64,000 bases of DNA, taken from contig JAYKNF010000028.1 of assembly GCA_036172665.1 (NCBI GenBank), positions 248,001-312,000 of the forward strand, read 5' to 3'. A program made the position numbers and the translations under genes. The notes beneath the pieces are model-generated. The model made no database searches. It was not told the origin of the DNA and saw only the letters and a list, made by a program, of their open reading frames with translations. This DNA comes from Prosopocoilus inquinatus. Lineage: Eukaryota; Arthropoda; Insecta; Coleoptera; Lucanidae. This document shows positions 24,696 to 37,090 of the stretch, in pieces; within the stretch, counting starts at the first letter, position 1; each line of letters begins with the position of its first letter.

Positions 24696-26333
24696 GTCCT
24701 AGAACTTTGTATCTCACATCAGAGTTACTGGAGTCCATCCAAACGTCAAATAACATGATAGATGAGTAAGGATCGATTAGATACAACACAGGAACAACGC
24801 TAATATGTGTTGTTTCGTTTAAAACTATTTCCAGCTGCTGCTGCGTCCGAAAATTTCGTATCTCACATTAGAGTTACTGGAGTCCATCGAAACGACAAAT
24901 AACATAGTAGCTAAGTAAGGATCGATTAGATACATCACAGGAACAACGCTAATAGGTGTTGTTTCGTTCAAAACTATTTCCAGCTTCTGCTGCGTCCAAA
25001 AACTTTGTATCTCACATCAGAGTTACCGGAGACCATCCAAACGTAAAATAACAAGATAGATGAGTAAGGATCGATTAGATACATCACAGGAACATCGCTA
25101 ATGCGTGTTGTTTCGTTTAAAACTATTTCCATCTTCTGCTGCGTCCGAAAACGTCGTATCTCACATCATAGTTACTGGAGACCATCGAAACGACAAATGA
25201 CATGATAGATAAATAAGGATCGATTAGATACAGCACAGGAACAACGCTAATACGTGTTGTTTCGTTCAAAACTATTTCCAGCTTCTGCTGCGTCCAAAAA
25301 CTTTGTATCTCACATCAGAGTTACTGGAGTCCATCCAAACGTAAAATAACATGATAGATGAGTAAGGATCGATTAGATACATCACAGGAACATCGCTAAT
25401 ACGTGTTGTTTCCTTTAAAACTATTTCCAGCTCCTGCTGCGTCCAAAAACTTTGTATCTCACATCAGACTTACTGGAGTCCATCCAAACGTCAAATAACA
25501 TGTTAGATAAGTAAGGATCGTTTAGATACATCACAGGAACAACGCTAATACGTGTTGTTTCGTTCAAAACTATTTCCAGCTACTGCTGCGTCCGAGAACT
25601 TTGTATCTCACATCAGAGTTACTGGAGTCCATCCAAACGTCAAATAACATGATAGATGAGTAAGGATCGATTAGATACATCACAGGAACAACGCTAATAC
25701 GTGTTGTTTCGTTTAAAACTATTTCCAGCTCCTGCTGCGTCCAAAAACTTCGTATCTCACATCAGAGTTACTAGAGTCCATCGAAACGTCAAATAACATG
25801 ATAGATGAGTAAGGATCGATTAGATACATCACAGGAACAACGCTAATGCGTGTTGTTTCATTTAAAACTATTTCCAGCTTCTGTTGCGTCCGAAAATTTC
25901 GTACCTCACCTCAGAGTTACTGGAGTCCATGAAATGTCAAATAACATAGTAGATAAGTAAGGATCGATTAGATACATGACACAAACAACGCTAATACGTG
26001 TTGTTTCGTTCAAAACTATTTCCAGCTTCTGCTGCGTCCGAGAACTTTTTATCTCACATCAGAGATACTGGAGTCCATCCAAACGTCAAATAACATGATA
26101 GATGAGTAAGGATCGATTAGATACATCACAGGAACAACGCTAATACGTGTTGTTTCGTTTAAAACTATTTCCAGCTTCTGCTGCGTCCGAAAATTTCGTA
26201 CCTCACATCAAAGTTACTGGAGTCCATCGAAACGTCAAATAACATAGTAGATAAGTAAGGATCGATTAGATACATCACAGGAACAACGCTAATACTTGTT
26301 GTTTCGTTCAAAACTATTTCCAGCTTCTGCTGC
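24696..26333. repeat. 11-monomer tandem duplication, copy 1 (1638 bp)
   Basis: Eleven monomers minus one base, delimited by the TCCTAGAAC landmark at 24696 and 26334. It contains CATGAAATGTC (25928) followed by ATGACACAAAC. Confidence 0.88.
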
Positions 26334-27971
26334 TTCCTAGAACTTTGTATCTCACATCAGAGTTACTGGAGTCCATCCAAACGTCAAATAACATGATAGA
26401 TGAGTAAGGATCGATTAGATACAACACAGGAACAACGCTAATATGTGTTGTTTCGTTTAAAACTATTTCCAGCTGCTGCTGCGTCCGAAAATTTCGTATC
26501 TCACATTAGAGTTACTGGAGTCCATCGAAACGACAAATAACATAGTAGCTAAGTAAGGATCGATTAGATACATCACAGGAACAACGCTAATAGGTGTTGT
26601 TTCGTTCAAAACTATTTCCAGCTTCTGCTGCGTCCAAAAACTTTGTATCTCACATCAGAGTTACCGGAGACCATCCAAACGTAAAATAACAAGATAGATG
26701 AGTAAGGATCGATTAGATACATCACAGGAACATCGCTAATGCGTGTTGTTTCGTTTAAAACTATTTCCATCTTCTGCTGCGTCCGAAAACGTCGTATCTC
26801 ACATCATAGTTACTGGAGACCATCGAAACGACAAATGACATGATAGATAAATAAGGATCGATTAGATACAGCACAGGAACAACGCTAATACGTGTTGTTT
26901 CGTTCAAAACTATTTCCAGCTTCTGCTGCGTCCAAAAACTTTGTATCTCACATCAGAGTTACTGGAGTCCATCCAAACGTAAAATAACATGATAGATGAG
27001 TAAGGATCGATTAGATACATCACAGGAACATCGCTAATACGTGTTGTTTCCTTTAAAACTATTTCCAGCTCCTGCTGCGTCCAAAAACTTTGTATCTCAC
27101 ATCAGACTTACTGGAGTCCATCCAAACGTCAAATAACATGTTAGATAAGTAAGGATCGTTTAGATACATCACAGGAACAACGCTAATACGTGTTGTTTCG
27201 TTCAAAACTATTTCCAGCTACTGCTGCGTCCGAGAACTTTGTATCTCACATCAGAGTTACTGGAGTCCATCCAAACGTCAAATAACATGATAGATGAGTA
27301 AGGATCGATTAGATACATCACAGGAACAACGCTAATACGTGTTGTTTCGTTTAAAACTATTTCCAGCTCCTGCTGCGTCCAAAAACTTCGTATCTCACAT
27401 CAGAGTTACTAGAGTCCATCGAAACGTCAAATAACATGATAGATGAGTAAGGATCGATTAGATACATCACAGGAACAACGCTAATGCGTGTTGTTTCATT
27501 TAAAACTATTTCCAGCTTCTGTTGCGTCCGAAAATTTCGTACCTCACCTCAGAGTTACTGGAGTCCATGAAATGTCAAATAACATAGTAGATAAGTAAGG
27601 ATCGATTAGATACATGACACAAACAACGCTAATACGTGTTGTTTCGTTCAAAACTATTTCCAGCTTCTGCTGCGTCCGAGAACTTTTTATCTCACATCAG
27701 AGATACTGGAGTCCATCCAAACGTCAAATAACATGATAGATGAGTAAGGATCGATTAGATACATCACAGGAACAACGCTAATACGTGTTGTTTCGTTTAA
27801 AACTATTTCCAGCTTCTGCTGCGTCCGAAAATTTCGTATCTCACATCAAAGTTACTGGAGTCCATCGAAACGTCAAATAACATAGTAGATAAGTAAGGAT
27901 CGATTAGATACATCACAGGAACAACGCTAATACTTGTTGTTTCGTTCAAAACTATTTCCAGCTTCTGCTGC
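26334..27971. repeat. 11-monomer tandem duplication, copy 2 (1638 bp)
   Basis: Repeats 24696-26333 at offset 1638 (CATGAAATGTC at 27566). Both copies end in the private form CTGCTTCCTAG near 26331 and 27969. One visible difference is GTACCTCACATC in copy 1 (about 26198) against GTATCTCACATC in copy 2. Confidence 0.87.
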
Positions 27972-29064
27972 TTCCTAGAACTTTGTATCTCACATCACAG
28001 TTACTGGAGTCCGTCCAAACGTCAAATAACATGATAGATGAGTAAGGATCGATTAGATACATCACAGGAACAACGCTAATATGTGTTGTTTCGTTTAAAA
28101 CTATTTCCAGCTGCTGCTGCGTCCGAAAATTTCGTATCTCACATTAGAGTTACTGGAGTCCATCGAAAAGTCAAATAACATAGTAGCTAAGTAAGGATCG
28201 ATTAGATACATCACAGGAACAACGCTAATGCGTGTTGTTTCATTTAAAACTATTTCCAGCTTCTGCTGCGTCCGAAAATTTCGTATCTCACATCAAAGTT
28301 ACTGGAGTCCATCCAAACGTCAAATAACATGATAGATGAGTAAGGATCGATTAGATACATCACAGGAACAACGCTAATACGTGTTGTTTCGTTTAAAACT
28401 ATTTCCAGTTTCTGCTGCGTCCGAAAACGTCGTATCTCACATCAAAGTTACTGGAGTCCATCCAAACGTCAAATAACATGTTAGATAAGTAAGGATCGTT
28501 TAGATACATCACAGGAACAACGCTAATAGGTGTTGTTTCGTTTAAAACTATTTCCAGCTTCTGCTGCGTCCGAAAACGTCGTATCTCACATCAAAGTTAC
28601 TGGAGTCCATCCAAACGTCAAATAACATGTTAGATAAGTAAGGATCGTTTAGATACATCACAGGAACAAAGCTAATAGGTGTTGTTTCGTTCAAAACTAT
28701 TTCCTGCTTCTGCTGCGTCCAAAAACTTTGTATCTCACATCAGAGTTACTGGAGTCCATCCAAACGTAAAATAACACGATAGATGAGTAAGGATCGATTA
28801 GATACATCACAGGAACATCGCTAATGCGTGTTGTTTCGTTTAAAACTATTTCCAGCTTCTGCTGCGTCCGAAAACGTCGTATCTCACATCAGAGTTACTG
28901 GAGTCCATCGAAACGACAAATAACATGATAGATAAGTAAGGATCGATTAGATACAGCACAGGAACAACGCTAATACGTGTTGTTTCGTTCAAAACTATTT
29001 CCAGCTTCTGCTGCGTCCGAGAACTTTGTATCTCACATCAGAGTTACTGGAGTCCGTCCAAACG

Positions 29065-29105
29065 TCAAATATATGAGTAAGGATATATATATACATGATA
29101 GATTA
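29065..29105 (+). repeat. Rearranged AT-rich monomer tail, copy 6
   Basis: The partner of the 16543 copy in the downstream long block (offset 12522), sharing its flanks. Confidence 0.9.
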
Positions 29106-30592
29106 GATACATCACAGGAACAACGCTAATATGTGTTGTTTCGTTTAAAACTATTTCCAGCTGCTGCTGCGTCCGAAAATTTCGTATCTCACATTAGAGT
29201 TACTGGAGTCCATAGAAACGTCAAATAACATAGTAGCTAAGTAAGGATCGATTAGATACATCACAGGAACAACGCTAATACGTGTTGTTTCGTTCAAAAC
29301 TATTTCCAGCTTCCGCTGCGTCCGAGAACTTTGTATTTCACATCAGAGATACTGGGGTCCATTCAAACGTCAAATAACATGATAGATGAGTAAGGATCGA
29401 TTAGGAACATCACAGGAACAACGCTAATACGTGTTGTTTCGTTTAAGACTATTTCCAGCTTCTGCTGTGTCCGAAAACGTCGTATCTCACATCAAAGTTA
29501 CTGGAGTCCATCCAAACGTCAAATAACATGCTAGATAAGTAAGGATCGTTTAGATACATTACAGGAACAACGCTAATACGTGTTGTTTCGTTCAAAACTG
29601 TTTCCAGCTTCTGCTGCGTCCGATAACTTTTTATCTCACATCAGAGTTACTGGAGTCCGTCCAAACGTCAGATAACATGATAGATGAGTAAGGATCGATT
29701 AGACACATCACAGGAACAACGCTAATATGTGTTGTTTCGTTTAAAACTATTTCCAGCTGCTGCTGCGCCCGAAAACGTCGTATCTCACATCAGACTTAAT
29801 GGAGTCCATCCAAACGTCAAATAACATGTTAGATAAGTAAGGATCGTTTAGATACATCACAGGAACAACGCTAATACGTGTTGTTTCGTTCAAAACTATT
29901 TCCAGCTTCTGCTGCGTCCTAGAACTTTGTATCTCACATCAGAGTTACTGGAGTCCGTCCAAACGTCAAATAACATGATATATGAGTAAGGATCGATTAG
30001 ATACAACACAGGAACAACGCTAATATGTGTTGTTTCGTTTAAAAATATTTCCAGCTGCTGCTGCGTCCGAAAATTTCGTATCTCACATTAGAGTTACTGG
30101 AGTCCATCGAAACGACAAATAACATAGTAGCTAAGTAAGGATCGATTAGATACATCACAGGAACAACGCTAATAGGTGTTGTTTCGTTCAAAACTATTTC
30201 CAGCTTCTGCTGCGTCCAAAAACTTTGTATCTCACATCAGAGTTACTGGAGACCATCCAAACGTAAAATAACAAGATAGATGAGTAAGGATCGATTAGAT
30301 ACATCACAGGAACATCGCTAATGCGTGTTGTTTCGTTTAAAACTATTTCCAGCTTCTGCTGCGTCCGAAAACATCGTATCTCACATCATAGTTACTGGAG
30401 TCCATCGAAACGACAAATGACATGATAGATAAATAAGGATCGATTAGATACAGCACAGGAACAACGCTAATACGTGTTGTTTCATTTAAAACTATTTCCA
30501 GCTTCTGCTGCGTCCGAGAACTTTGTATTTGACATCAGAGTTACTGGAGTCCATCCAAACGTCAAATAACATGATAGATGAGTAAGGATCGA

Positions 30593-31828
30593 TTAGATAC
30601 ATCACAGGAACAACGCTAATACGTGTTGTTTCGTTCAAAACTATTTCCAGCTTCTGCTGCGTCCGAGAACTTTGTATTTGACATCAGAGTTACTGGAGTC
30701 CATCCAAACGTCAAATAACATGATAGATGAGTAAGGATCGATTAGATACATCACAGGAACAACGCTAATACGTTTTGGTTCGTTTAAAACTATTTCCAGT
30801 TCCTGCTGCGTCCAAAAACTTCGTATCTCATATCAGAATTACTAGAGTCCATCGAAACGTCAAATAACATGATAGATGAGTAAGGATCGATTAGATACAT
30901 CACAGGAACAACGCTAATGCGTGTTGTTTCGTTTAAAACTATTTCCAGCTTCAGCTGCGTCCGAGAACTTCGTATCTCACTTCAGAGTCACTGGAGCCCA
31001 TCCAAACGTCATATAACATGATAGATGAGTAAGGATCGATTGCATACATCACAGGAACAACGCAAATGCGTGTTGTTTCATTTAAAACTATTTCCAGCTT
31101 CTGCTGCGTCCGAAAATTTCGTATCTCACATCAGAGTTACTGGAGTCCATCCAAACGTCAAATAACATGTTAGATAAGTAAGGATCGTTTAAATACATCA
31201 CAGGAACAACGCTAATACGTGTTGTTTCGTTCAAAACTATTTCCAGCTTCAGCTGCGTCCGAGAACTTCGTATCTCACTTCAGAGTTACTGGAGCCCATC
31301 CAAACGTCAAATAACATGATAGATGAGTAAGGATCGATTACATACATCACAGCAACAACGCTAATGCGTGTTTTTTCATTTAAAACTATTTCCAGCTTCT
31401 GCTGCGTCCGAAAACTTCGTATCTCACATCAGACTTACTGGAGTCCATCCAAACGTCAAATAACATGTTAGATAAGTAAGGATCGTTTAGATACATCACA
31501 GGAACAACGCTAATACGTGTTGTTTCGTTCAAAACTATTTCCAGCTTCTGCTGCGTCCTAGAACTTTGTATCTCACATCACAGTTACTGGAGTCCGTCCA
31601 AACGTCAAATAACATGATAGATGAGTAAGGATCGATTAGATACATCACAGGAACAACGCTAATATGTGTTGTTTCGTTTAAAACTATTTCCAGCTGCTGC
31701 TGCGTCCGAAAATTTCGTATCTCACATTAGAGTTACTGGAGTCCATCGAAACGTCAAATAACATAGTAGCTAAGTAAGGATCGATTAGATACATCACAGG
31801 AACAACGCTAATACGTGTTGTTTCGTTT
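30593..31828. repeat. Duplicated block spaced by 14 monomers, copy 1
   Basis: About 1.24 kb that recurs 2087 bp downstream. Markers are GTATTTGACATC (about 30675), ACGTTTTGGTTCG (30772), GTCATATAAC and GCGTGTTTTTTC. It lies inside the larger block that also occurs near 18 kb. Confidence 0.8.
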
Positions 31829-32679
31829 AAAACTATTTCCAGCTTTCTGCTGCGTCCGAAAATTTCGTATCTCACATCAAAGTTACTGGAGTCCATCGAA
31901 ACGTCAAATGACATAGTAGATAAGTAAGGATCGATTAGATACATCACAGGAACAACGCTAATACGTGTTGTTTCGTTCAAAACTATTTCCAGCTTCTGCT
32001 GCGTCCTAGAACTTTGTATCTCACATCACAGTTACTGGAGTCCGTCCAAACGTCAAATAACATGATAGATGAGTAAGGATCGATTAGATACATCACAGGA
32101 ACAACGCTAATATGTGTTGTTTCGTTTAAAACTATTTCCAGCTGCTGCTGCGTCCGAAAATTTCGTATCTCACATTAGAGTTACTGGAGTCCATCGAAAC
32201 GTCAAATAACATAGTAGCTAAGTAAGGATCGATTAGATACATCACAGGAACAACGCTAATAAGTGTTGTTTCGTTCAAAACTATTTCCAGCTTCTGCTGC
32301 GTCCGAAAATTTCGTATCTCGCATCAGAGTTACTAGAGTCCATCGAAACGTCAAATAACTTGATAGATAAATAAGGATCGATTAGATACATCACAGGAAC
32401 AACGCTAATGCGTGTTGTTTCGTTTAAAACTATTTCCAGCTTCAGCTGCGTCCGAAAACGTCTTATCTCACATCAGAGTTACTGGAGTCCATCGAAACGT
32501 CAAATAGCATGATAGATAAGTAAGGATCGATTAGATACAGCACAGGAACAACGCTAATACGTGTTGTTTCGTTTAAAATTATTTCCAGCTCCTGCTGCGT
32601 CCAAAAACTTTGTATCTCACATCAGACTTTCTGGAGTCCATCCAAACGTCAAATAACATGTTAGATAAGTAAGGATCGT

Positions 32680-33915
32680 TTAGATACATCACAGGAACAA
32701 CGCTAATACGTGTTGTTTCGTTCAAAACTATTTCCAGCTTCTGTTGCGTCCGAGAACTTTGTATTTGACATCAGAGTTACTGGAGTCCATCCAAACGTCA
32801 AATAACATGATAGATGAGTAAGGATCGATTAGATACATCACAGGAACAACGCTAATACGTTTTGGTTCGTTTAAAACTATTTCCAGTTCCTGCTGCGTCC
32901 GAAAACTTCGTATCTCATATCAGAATTACTAGAGTCCATCGAAACGTCAAATAACATGATAGATGAGTAAGGATCGATTAGATACATCACAGGAACAACG
33001 CTAATGCGTGTTGTTTCGTTTAAAACTATTTCCAGCTTCAGCTGCGTCCGAGAACTTCGTATCTCACTTCAGAGTCACTGGAGCCCATCCAAACGTCATA
33101 TAACATGATAGATGAGTAAGGATCGATTGCATACATCACAGGAACAACGCAAATGCGTGTTGTTTCATTTAAAACTATTTCCAGCTTCTGCTGCGTCCGA
33201 AAATTTCGTATCTCACATCAGAGTTACTGGAGTCCATCCAAACGTCAAATAACATGTTAGATAAGTAAGGATCGTTTAAATACATCACAGGAACAACGCT
33301 AATACGTGTTGTTTCGTTCAAAACTATTTCCAGCTTCAGCTGCGTCCGAGAAGTTCGTATCTCACTTCAGAGTTACTGGAGCCCATCCAAACGTCAAATA
33401 ACATGATAGATGAGTAAGGATCGATTACATACATCACAGGAGCAACGCTAATGCGTGTTTTTTCATTTAAAACTATTTCCAGCTTCTGCTGCGTCCGAAA
33501 ACTTCGTATCTCACATCAGACTTACTGGAGTCCATCCAAACGTCAAATAACATGTTAGATAAGTAAGGATCGTTTAGATACATCACAGGAACAACGCTAA
33601 TACGTGTTGTTTCGTTCAAAACTATTTCCAGCTTCTGCTGCGTCCTAGAACTTTGTATCTCACATCAGAGTTACTGGAGTCCGTCCAAACGTCAAATAAC
33701 ATGATAGATGAATAAGGATCGATTAGATACATCACAAGAACAACGCTAATATGTGTTGTTTCGTTTAAAACTATTTCCAGCTGCTGCTGCGTCCGAAAAT
33801 TTCGTATCTCACATTAGAGTTACAGGAGTCCATCGAAACGTCAAATAACATAGTAGCTAAGTAAGGATCGATTAGATACATCACAGGAACAACGCTAATA
33901 CGTGTTGTTTCGTTC
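32680..33915. repeat. Duplicated block spaced by 14 monomers, copy 2
   Basis: Matches 30593-31828 at offset 2087 with several differences (CTTCTGTTGCG, AGAAGTTCG, ACAGGAGCAACG, ACAAGAACAACG, TTACAGGAGTCC). These make it more diverged than most pairs in the window. Edges are approximate. Confidence 0.78.
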
Positions 33916-36079
33916 AAAACTATTTCCAGCTTCTGCTGCGTCCGAGAACTTTGTATCTCACATCAGAGTTACTGGAGTCCATCCAAACGTCAAATAACAT
34001 GATAGATGAGTAAGGATCGATTAGATACATCACAGGAACAACGCTAATACGTGTTGTTTCGTTTAAAACTATTTCCAGCTCCTGCTGCGTCCAAAAACTT
34101 CGTATCTCACATCAGAATTACTAGAGTACATCGAAACGTCAAATAACATGATAGATGAGTAAGGATCGATTAGATACATCACAGGAACAACGCTAATGCG
34201 TGTTGTTTCGTTTAAAACTATTTCCAGCTTCTGCTGCGTCCGAAAATTTCGTATCTCACATCAGAGTTACTGGAGTCCATCGAAACCTCAAATAACATAG
34301 TAGATAAGTAAGGATCGATTAGATACATCACAGGAACAACGCTAATGCGTGTTGTTTCGTTTAAAACTATTTCCAGCTTCTGCTGCGTCCGAAAATTTCG
34401 TATCTCACATCAGAGTTACTGGAGTCCATCCAAACGTAAAATAACATGATAGATGAGTAAGGATCGATTACATACATCACAGGAACAACGCTAATGCGTG
34501 TTGTTTCGTTTAAAACTATTTCCAGTTTCTGCTGCGCCCGAAAACGTCGTATCTCACATCAGAGTTACTGGAGTCCATCGAAACGTCAAATAACATGATA
34601 GATAGGTAAGGATCGATTAGATACAGCACAGGAACAACGCTAATACGTGTTGTTTCGTTTAAAACTATTTCCAGCTTCTGCTGCGTCCAAAAACTTTGTA
34701 TCTCACATCAGACTTACTGGAGTCCATCCAAAAGTAAAATAACATGTTAGATAAGTAAGGATCGTTTAGATACATCACAGGAACAACGCTAATACGTGTT
34801 GTTTCGTTCAAAACTATTTCCAGCTACTGCTGCGTCCGAGAACTTTGTACCTCACATCAGAGTTACTGGAGTCCATCCAAACGTCAAATAACATGGTAGA
34901 TGAGTAAGGATCGATTAGATACATCACAGGAACAACGCTAATACGTGTTGTTTCGTTTAAAACTATTTCCAGCTCCTGCTGCGTCCGAAAATTTCGTACC
35001 TCACATCAGAGTTACTGGAGTCCATGAAACGTCAAATAACATAGTAGATAAGTAAGGGTCGATTACATCACAGGAACAACGCTAATACGTGTTGTTTCTT
35101 TCAAAACTATTTCCAGCTTCTGCTGCGTCCGAGAACTTCGTATCTCACATCAGGGTTACTGGAGTCCATCGAAACGCCAAATAACATGATAGATGAGTAA
35201 GGATCGATTAGATACATCACAGGAACAACGCTAATGCGTGTTGTTTCGTTTAAAACTATTTAGAGCTTCTGCTGCGTCCGAAAACTTTGTATCTCACATC
35301 AGACTTACTGGAGTCCATCCAAACGTCAAATAACATGTTAGATAAGTAAGGATCGATTAGATACATCACAGGAACAACGCTAATGCGTGTTGTTTCGTTT
35401 AAAACTATTTCCAGCTTCTGCTGCGTCCGAAAACTTTGTATCTCACATCAGACTTACTGGAGTCCATCCAAACGTCAAATAACATGTTAGATAAGTAAGG
35501 ATCGTTTAGATACATCACAGGAACAACGCTAATATGTGTTGTTTCGTTCAAAACTATTTCCAGCTTTTGCTGCGTCCGAGAACTTTGTATCTCACATCAG
35601 AGTTTCTGGAGTCCATCCAAACGTCAAATAACATGATAGATGAGTAAGGATCGATAAGGTACATCACAGGAACAACGCTAATACGTGTTGTTTCGTTTAA
35701 AACTATTTCCAGCTTCTGCTGCGTCCAAAAACTTCGTATCTCACATCAGAATTACTAGAGTCCATCGAAACGTCAAATAACATGATAGATGAGTAAGGAT
35801 CGATTAGATACATCACAGGAACAACGCTAATACGTGTTGTTTCGTTCAAAACTATTTTCAGCTTCTGCTGCGTCCAAAAACTTTGTATCTCACATCAGAC
35901 TTACTGGAGTCCATCCAAAAGTCAAATAACATGTTAGATAAGTAAGGATCGTTTAGATACATCACAGGAACAACGCTAATACGTGTTGTTTCTTTCAATA
36001 CTATTTCCAGCTACTGCTGCGTCCGAGAAGTTTGTCTCTCACATCAGAGTTACTGGAGTCCATCCAAACGTCAAATAAC
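33916..36079. repeat. Array segment: entry to the right-hand domain
   Basis: About 14 to 15 monomers. Here GTAAGGGTCG (near 35053) and TTTCTTTCAAAAC appear, which are characteristic of the right half. One monomer is 144 bp, having lost AGATA-like bases before the GATTACATCA at 35061 plus one base in CATGAAACG. The part from 34093 recurs at about 38997. Confidence 0.8.
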
Positions 36080-36720
36080 ATGATAGATGAGTAAGGATCG
36101 ATTAGATACATCACAGGAACAACGCTAATACGTGTTGTTTCGTTTAAAACTATTTCCAGCTCCTGCTGCGTCCGAAAATTTCGTACCTCACATCAGAGTT
36201 ACTGGAGTCCATGAAACGTCAAATAACATAGTAGATAAGTAAGGGTCGATTAGATACATCACAGGAACAACGCTAATACGTGTTGTTTCTTTCAAAACTA
36301 TTTCCAGCTTCTGCTGCGTCCGAGAACTTTGTATCTCACATCAGAGTTACTGGAGTCCATCCAAACGTCAAATAACATGATAGATGACTAAGGATCGATT
36401 AGATACATCACAGGAACAACGCTAATGAGTGTTGTTTCGTTTAAAACTATTTCCAGCTTCAGCTGCGTCCGAGAACTTCGTATCTCACTTCAGAGTTACT
36501 GGAGCCCATCCAAACGTCAAATAACATGATAGATGAGTAAGGATCGATTACATACATCACAGGAACAACGCTAATGCGTGTTTTTTCATTTAAAACTATT
36601 TCCAGCTTCTGCTGAGCCCGAAAATTTCTTATCTCACATCAGAGTTACTGGAGTCCATCGAAACGTCAAATAACATAGTAGATAAGTAAGGATCGATTAG
36701 ATACATCACAGGAACAACGC
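34093..36720. repeat. Block recurring at offset 4904, copy 1
   Basis: Starts at a monomer with the rare CTAGAGTACA (34121) and includes the 144-bp monomer. It recurs from 38997 at offset 4904 (33 monomers minus 13 bases). Confidence 0.8.
35020..35075. repeat. 144-bp monomer junction (4-bp plus 1-bp deletion)
   Basis: CATGAAACG lacks one base, and GATTACATCA lacks four bases relative to GATTAGATACATCA, so the landmark spacing shrinks to 144 bp. GATTACATCA of this type occurs at 35061, 38927, 39965, 45020 and 46058, only in the right-hand domain. Each pair is separated by an HOR offset (4904 or 6093), or derives from internal rearrangement. Confidence 0.8.
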
Positions 36721-37070
36721 TAATACGTGTTGTTTTGTTCAAAACTATTTCCAGCTTCTGCTGCGTCCGAGAACTTCGTATCTCACATCAGGGTTACTGG
36801 AGTCCATCCAAACGTCAAATAACATGGTAGATAAATAAGGACCGATTAGATACATCACAGGAACAACGCTAATGCGTGTTGTTTCGTTTAAAACTATTTC
36901 TAGCTTCAGCTGCGTCCGAGAACTTCGTAACTCACATCAAAGTTACTGGAGTCCATCGAGACGCCAAATAACATGATAGATGAGTAAGGATCGATTAGTT
37001 ACATCACAGGAACAACGCTAATACGTGTTGTTTCGTTTAAAACTATTTCCAGCTAGTGCTGCGTCCAGAA

Positions 37071-37090
37071 ACTTTGTATCACATCAGACT
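37071..37090. repeat. 147-bp monomer (2-bp deletion)
   Basis: GTATCACATC lacks the TC of GTATCTCACATC. In the CTAGTGCTGCG monomer this recurs near 37076, 41534, 43169, 47627, 51646 and 61922. Independent-looking cases in other monomer types lie near 50905 and 55070. Confidence 0.8.

Larger units (their letters stand above)
24021..28780. repeat. Second copy of the opening series
   Basis: Aligns to 1-4140 at offset 24020 up to about 26333, and at offset 25658 after the extra 11-monomer duplication (1638 bp). It lacks the 7-monomer duplication present at 1859-3942. The two regions are diverged copies of one ancestral stretch that later gained different tandem duplications. The left edge is approximate because it overlaps the end of the 19-mer copy. 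Confidence 0.85.
28783..32358. repeat. Long duplicated block, downstream copy
   Basis: The copy of 16260-19835 displaced by about 12.52 kb. Differences are scattered single bases, for example GTATTTCAC near 29334, CAGCAACAACG near 31350 and AAATGACATAG near 31906. The intervening 9 kb holds unrelated monomer orders, so this is not simple tandem duplication. Confidence 0.85.
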
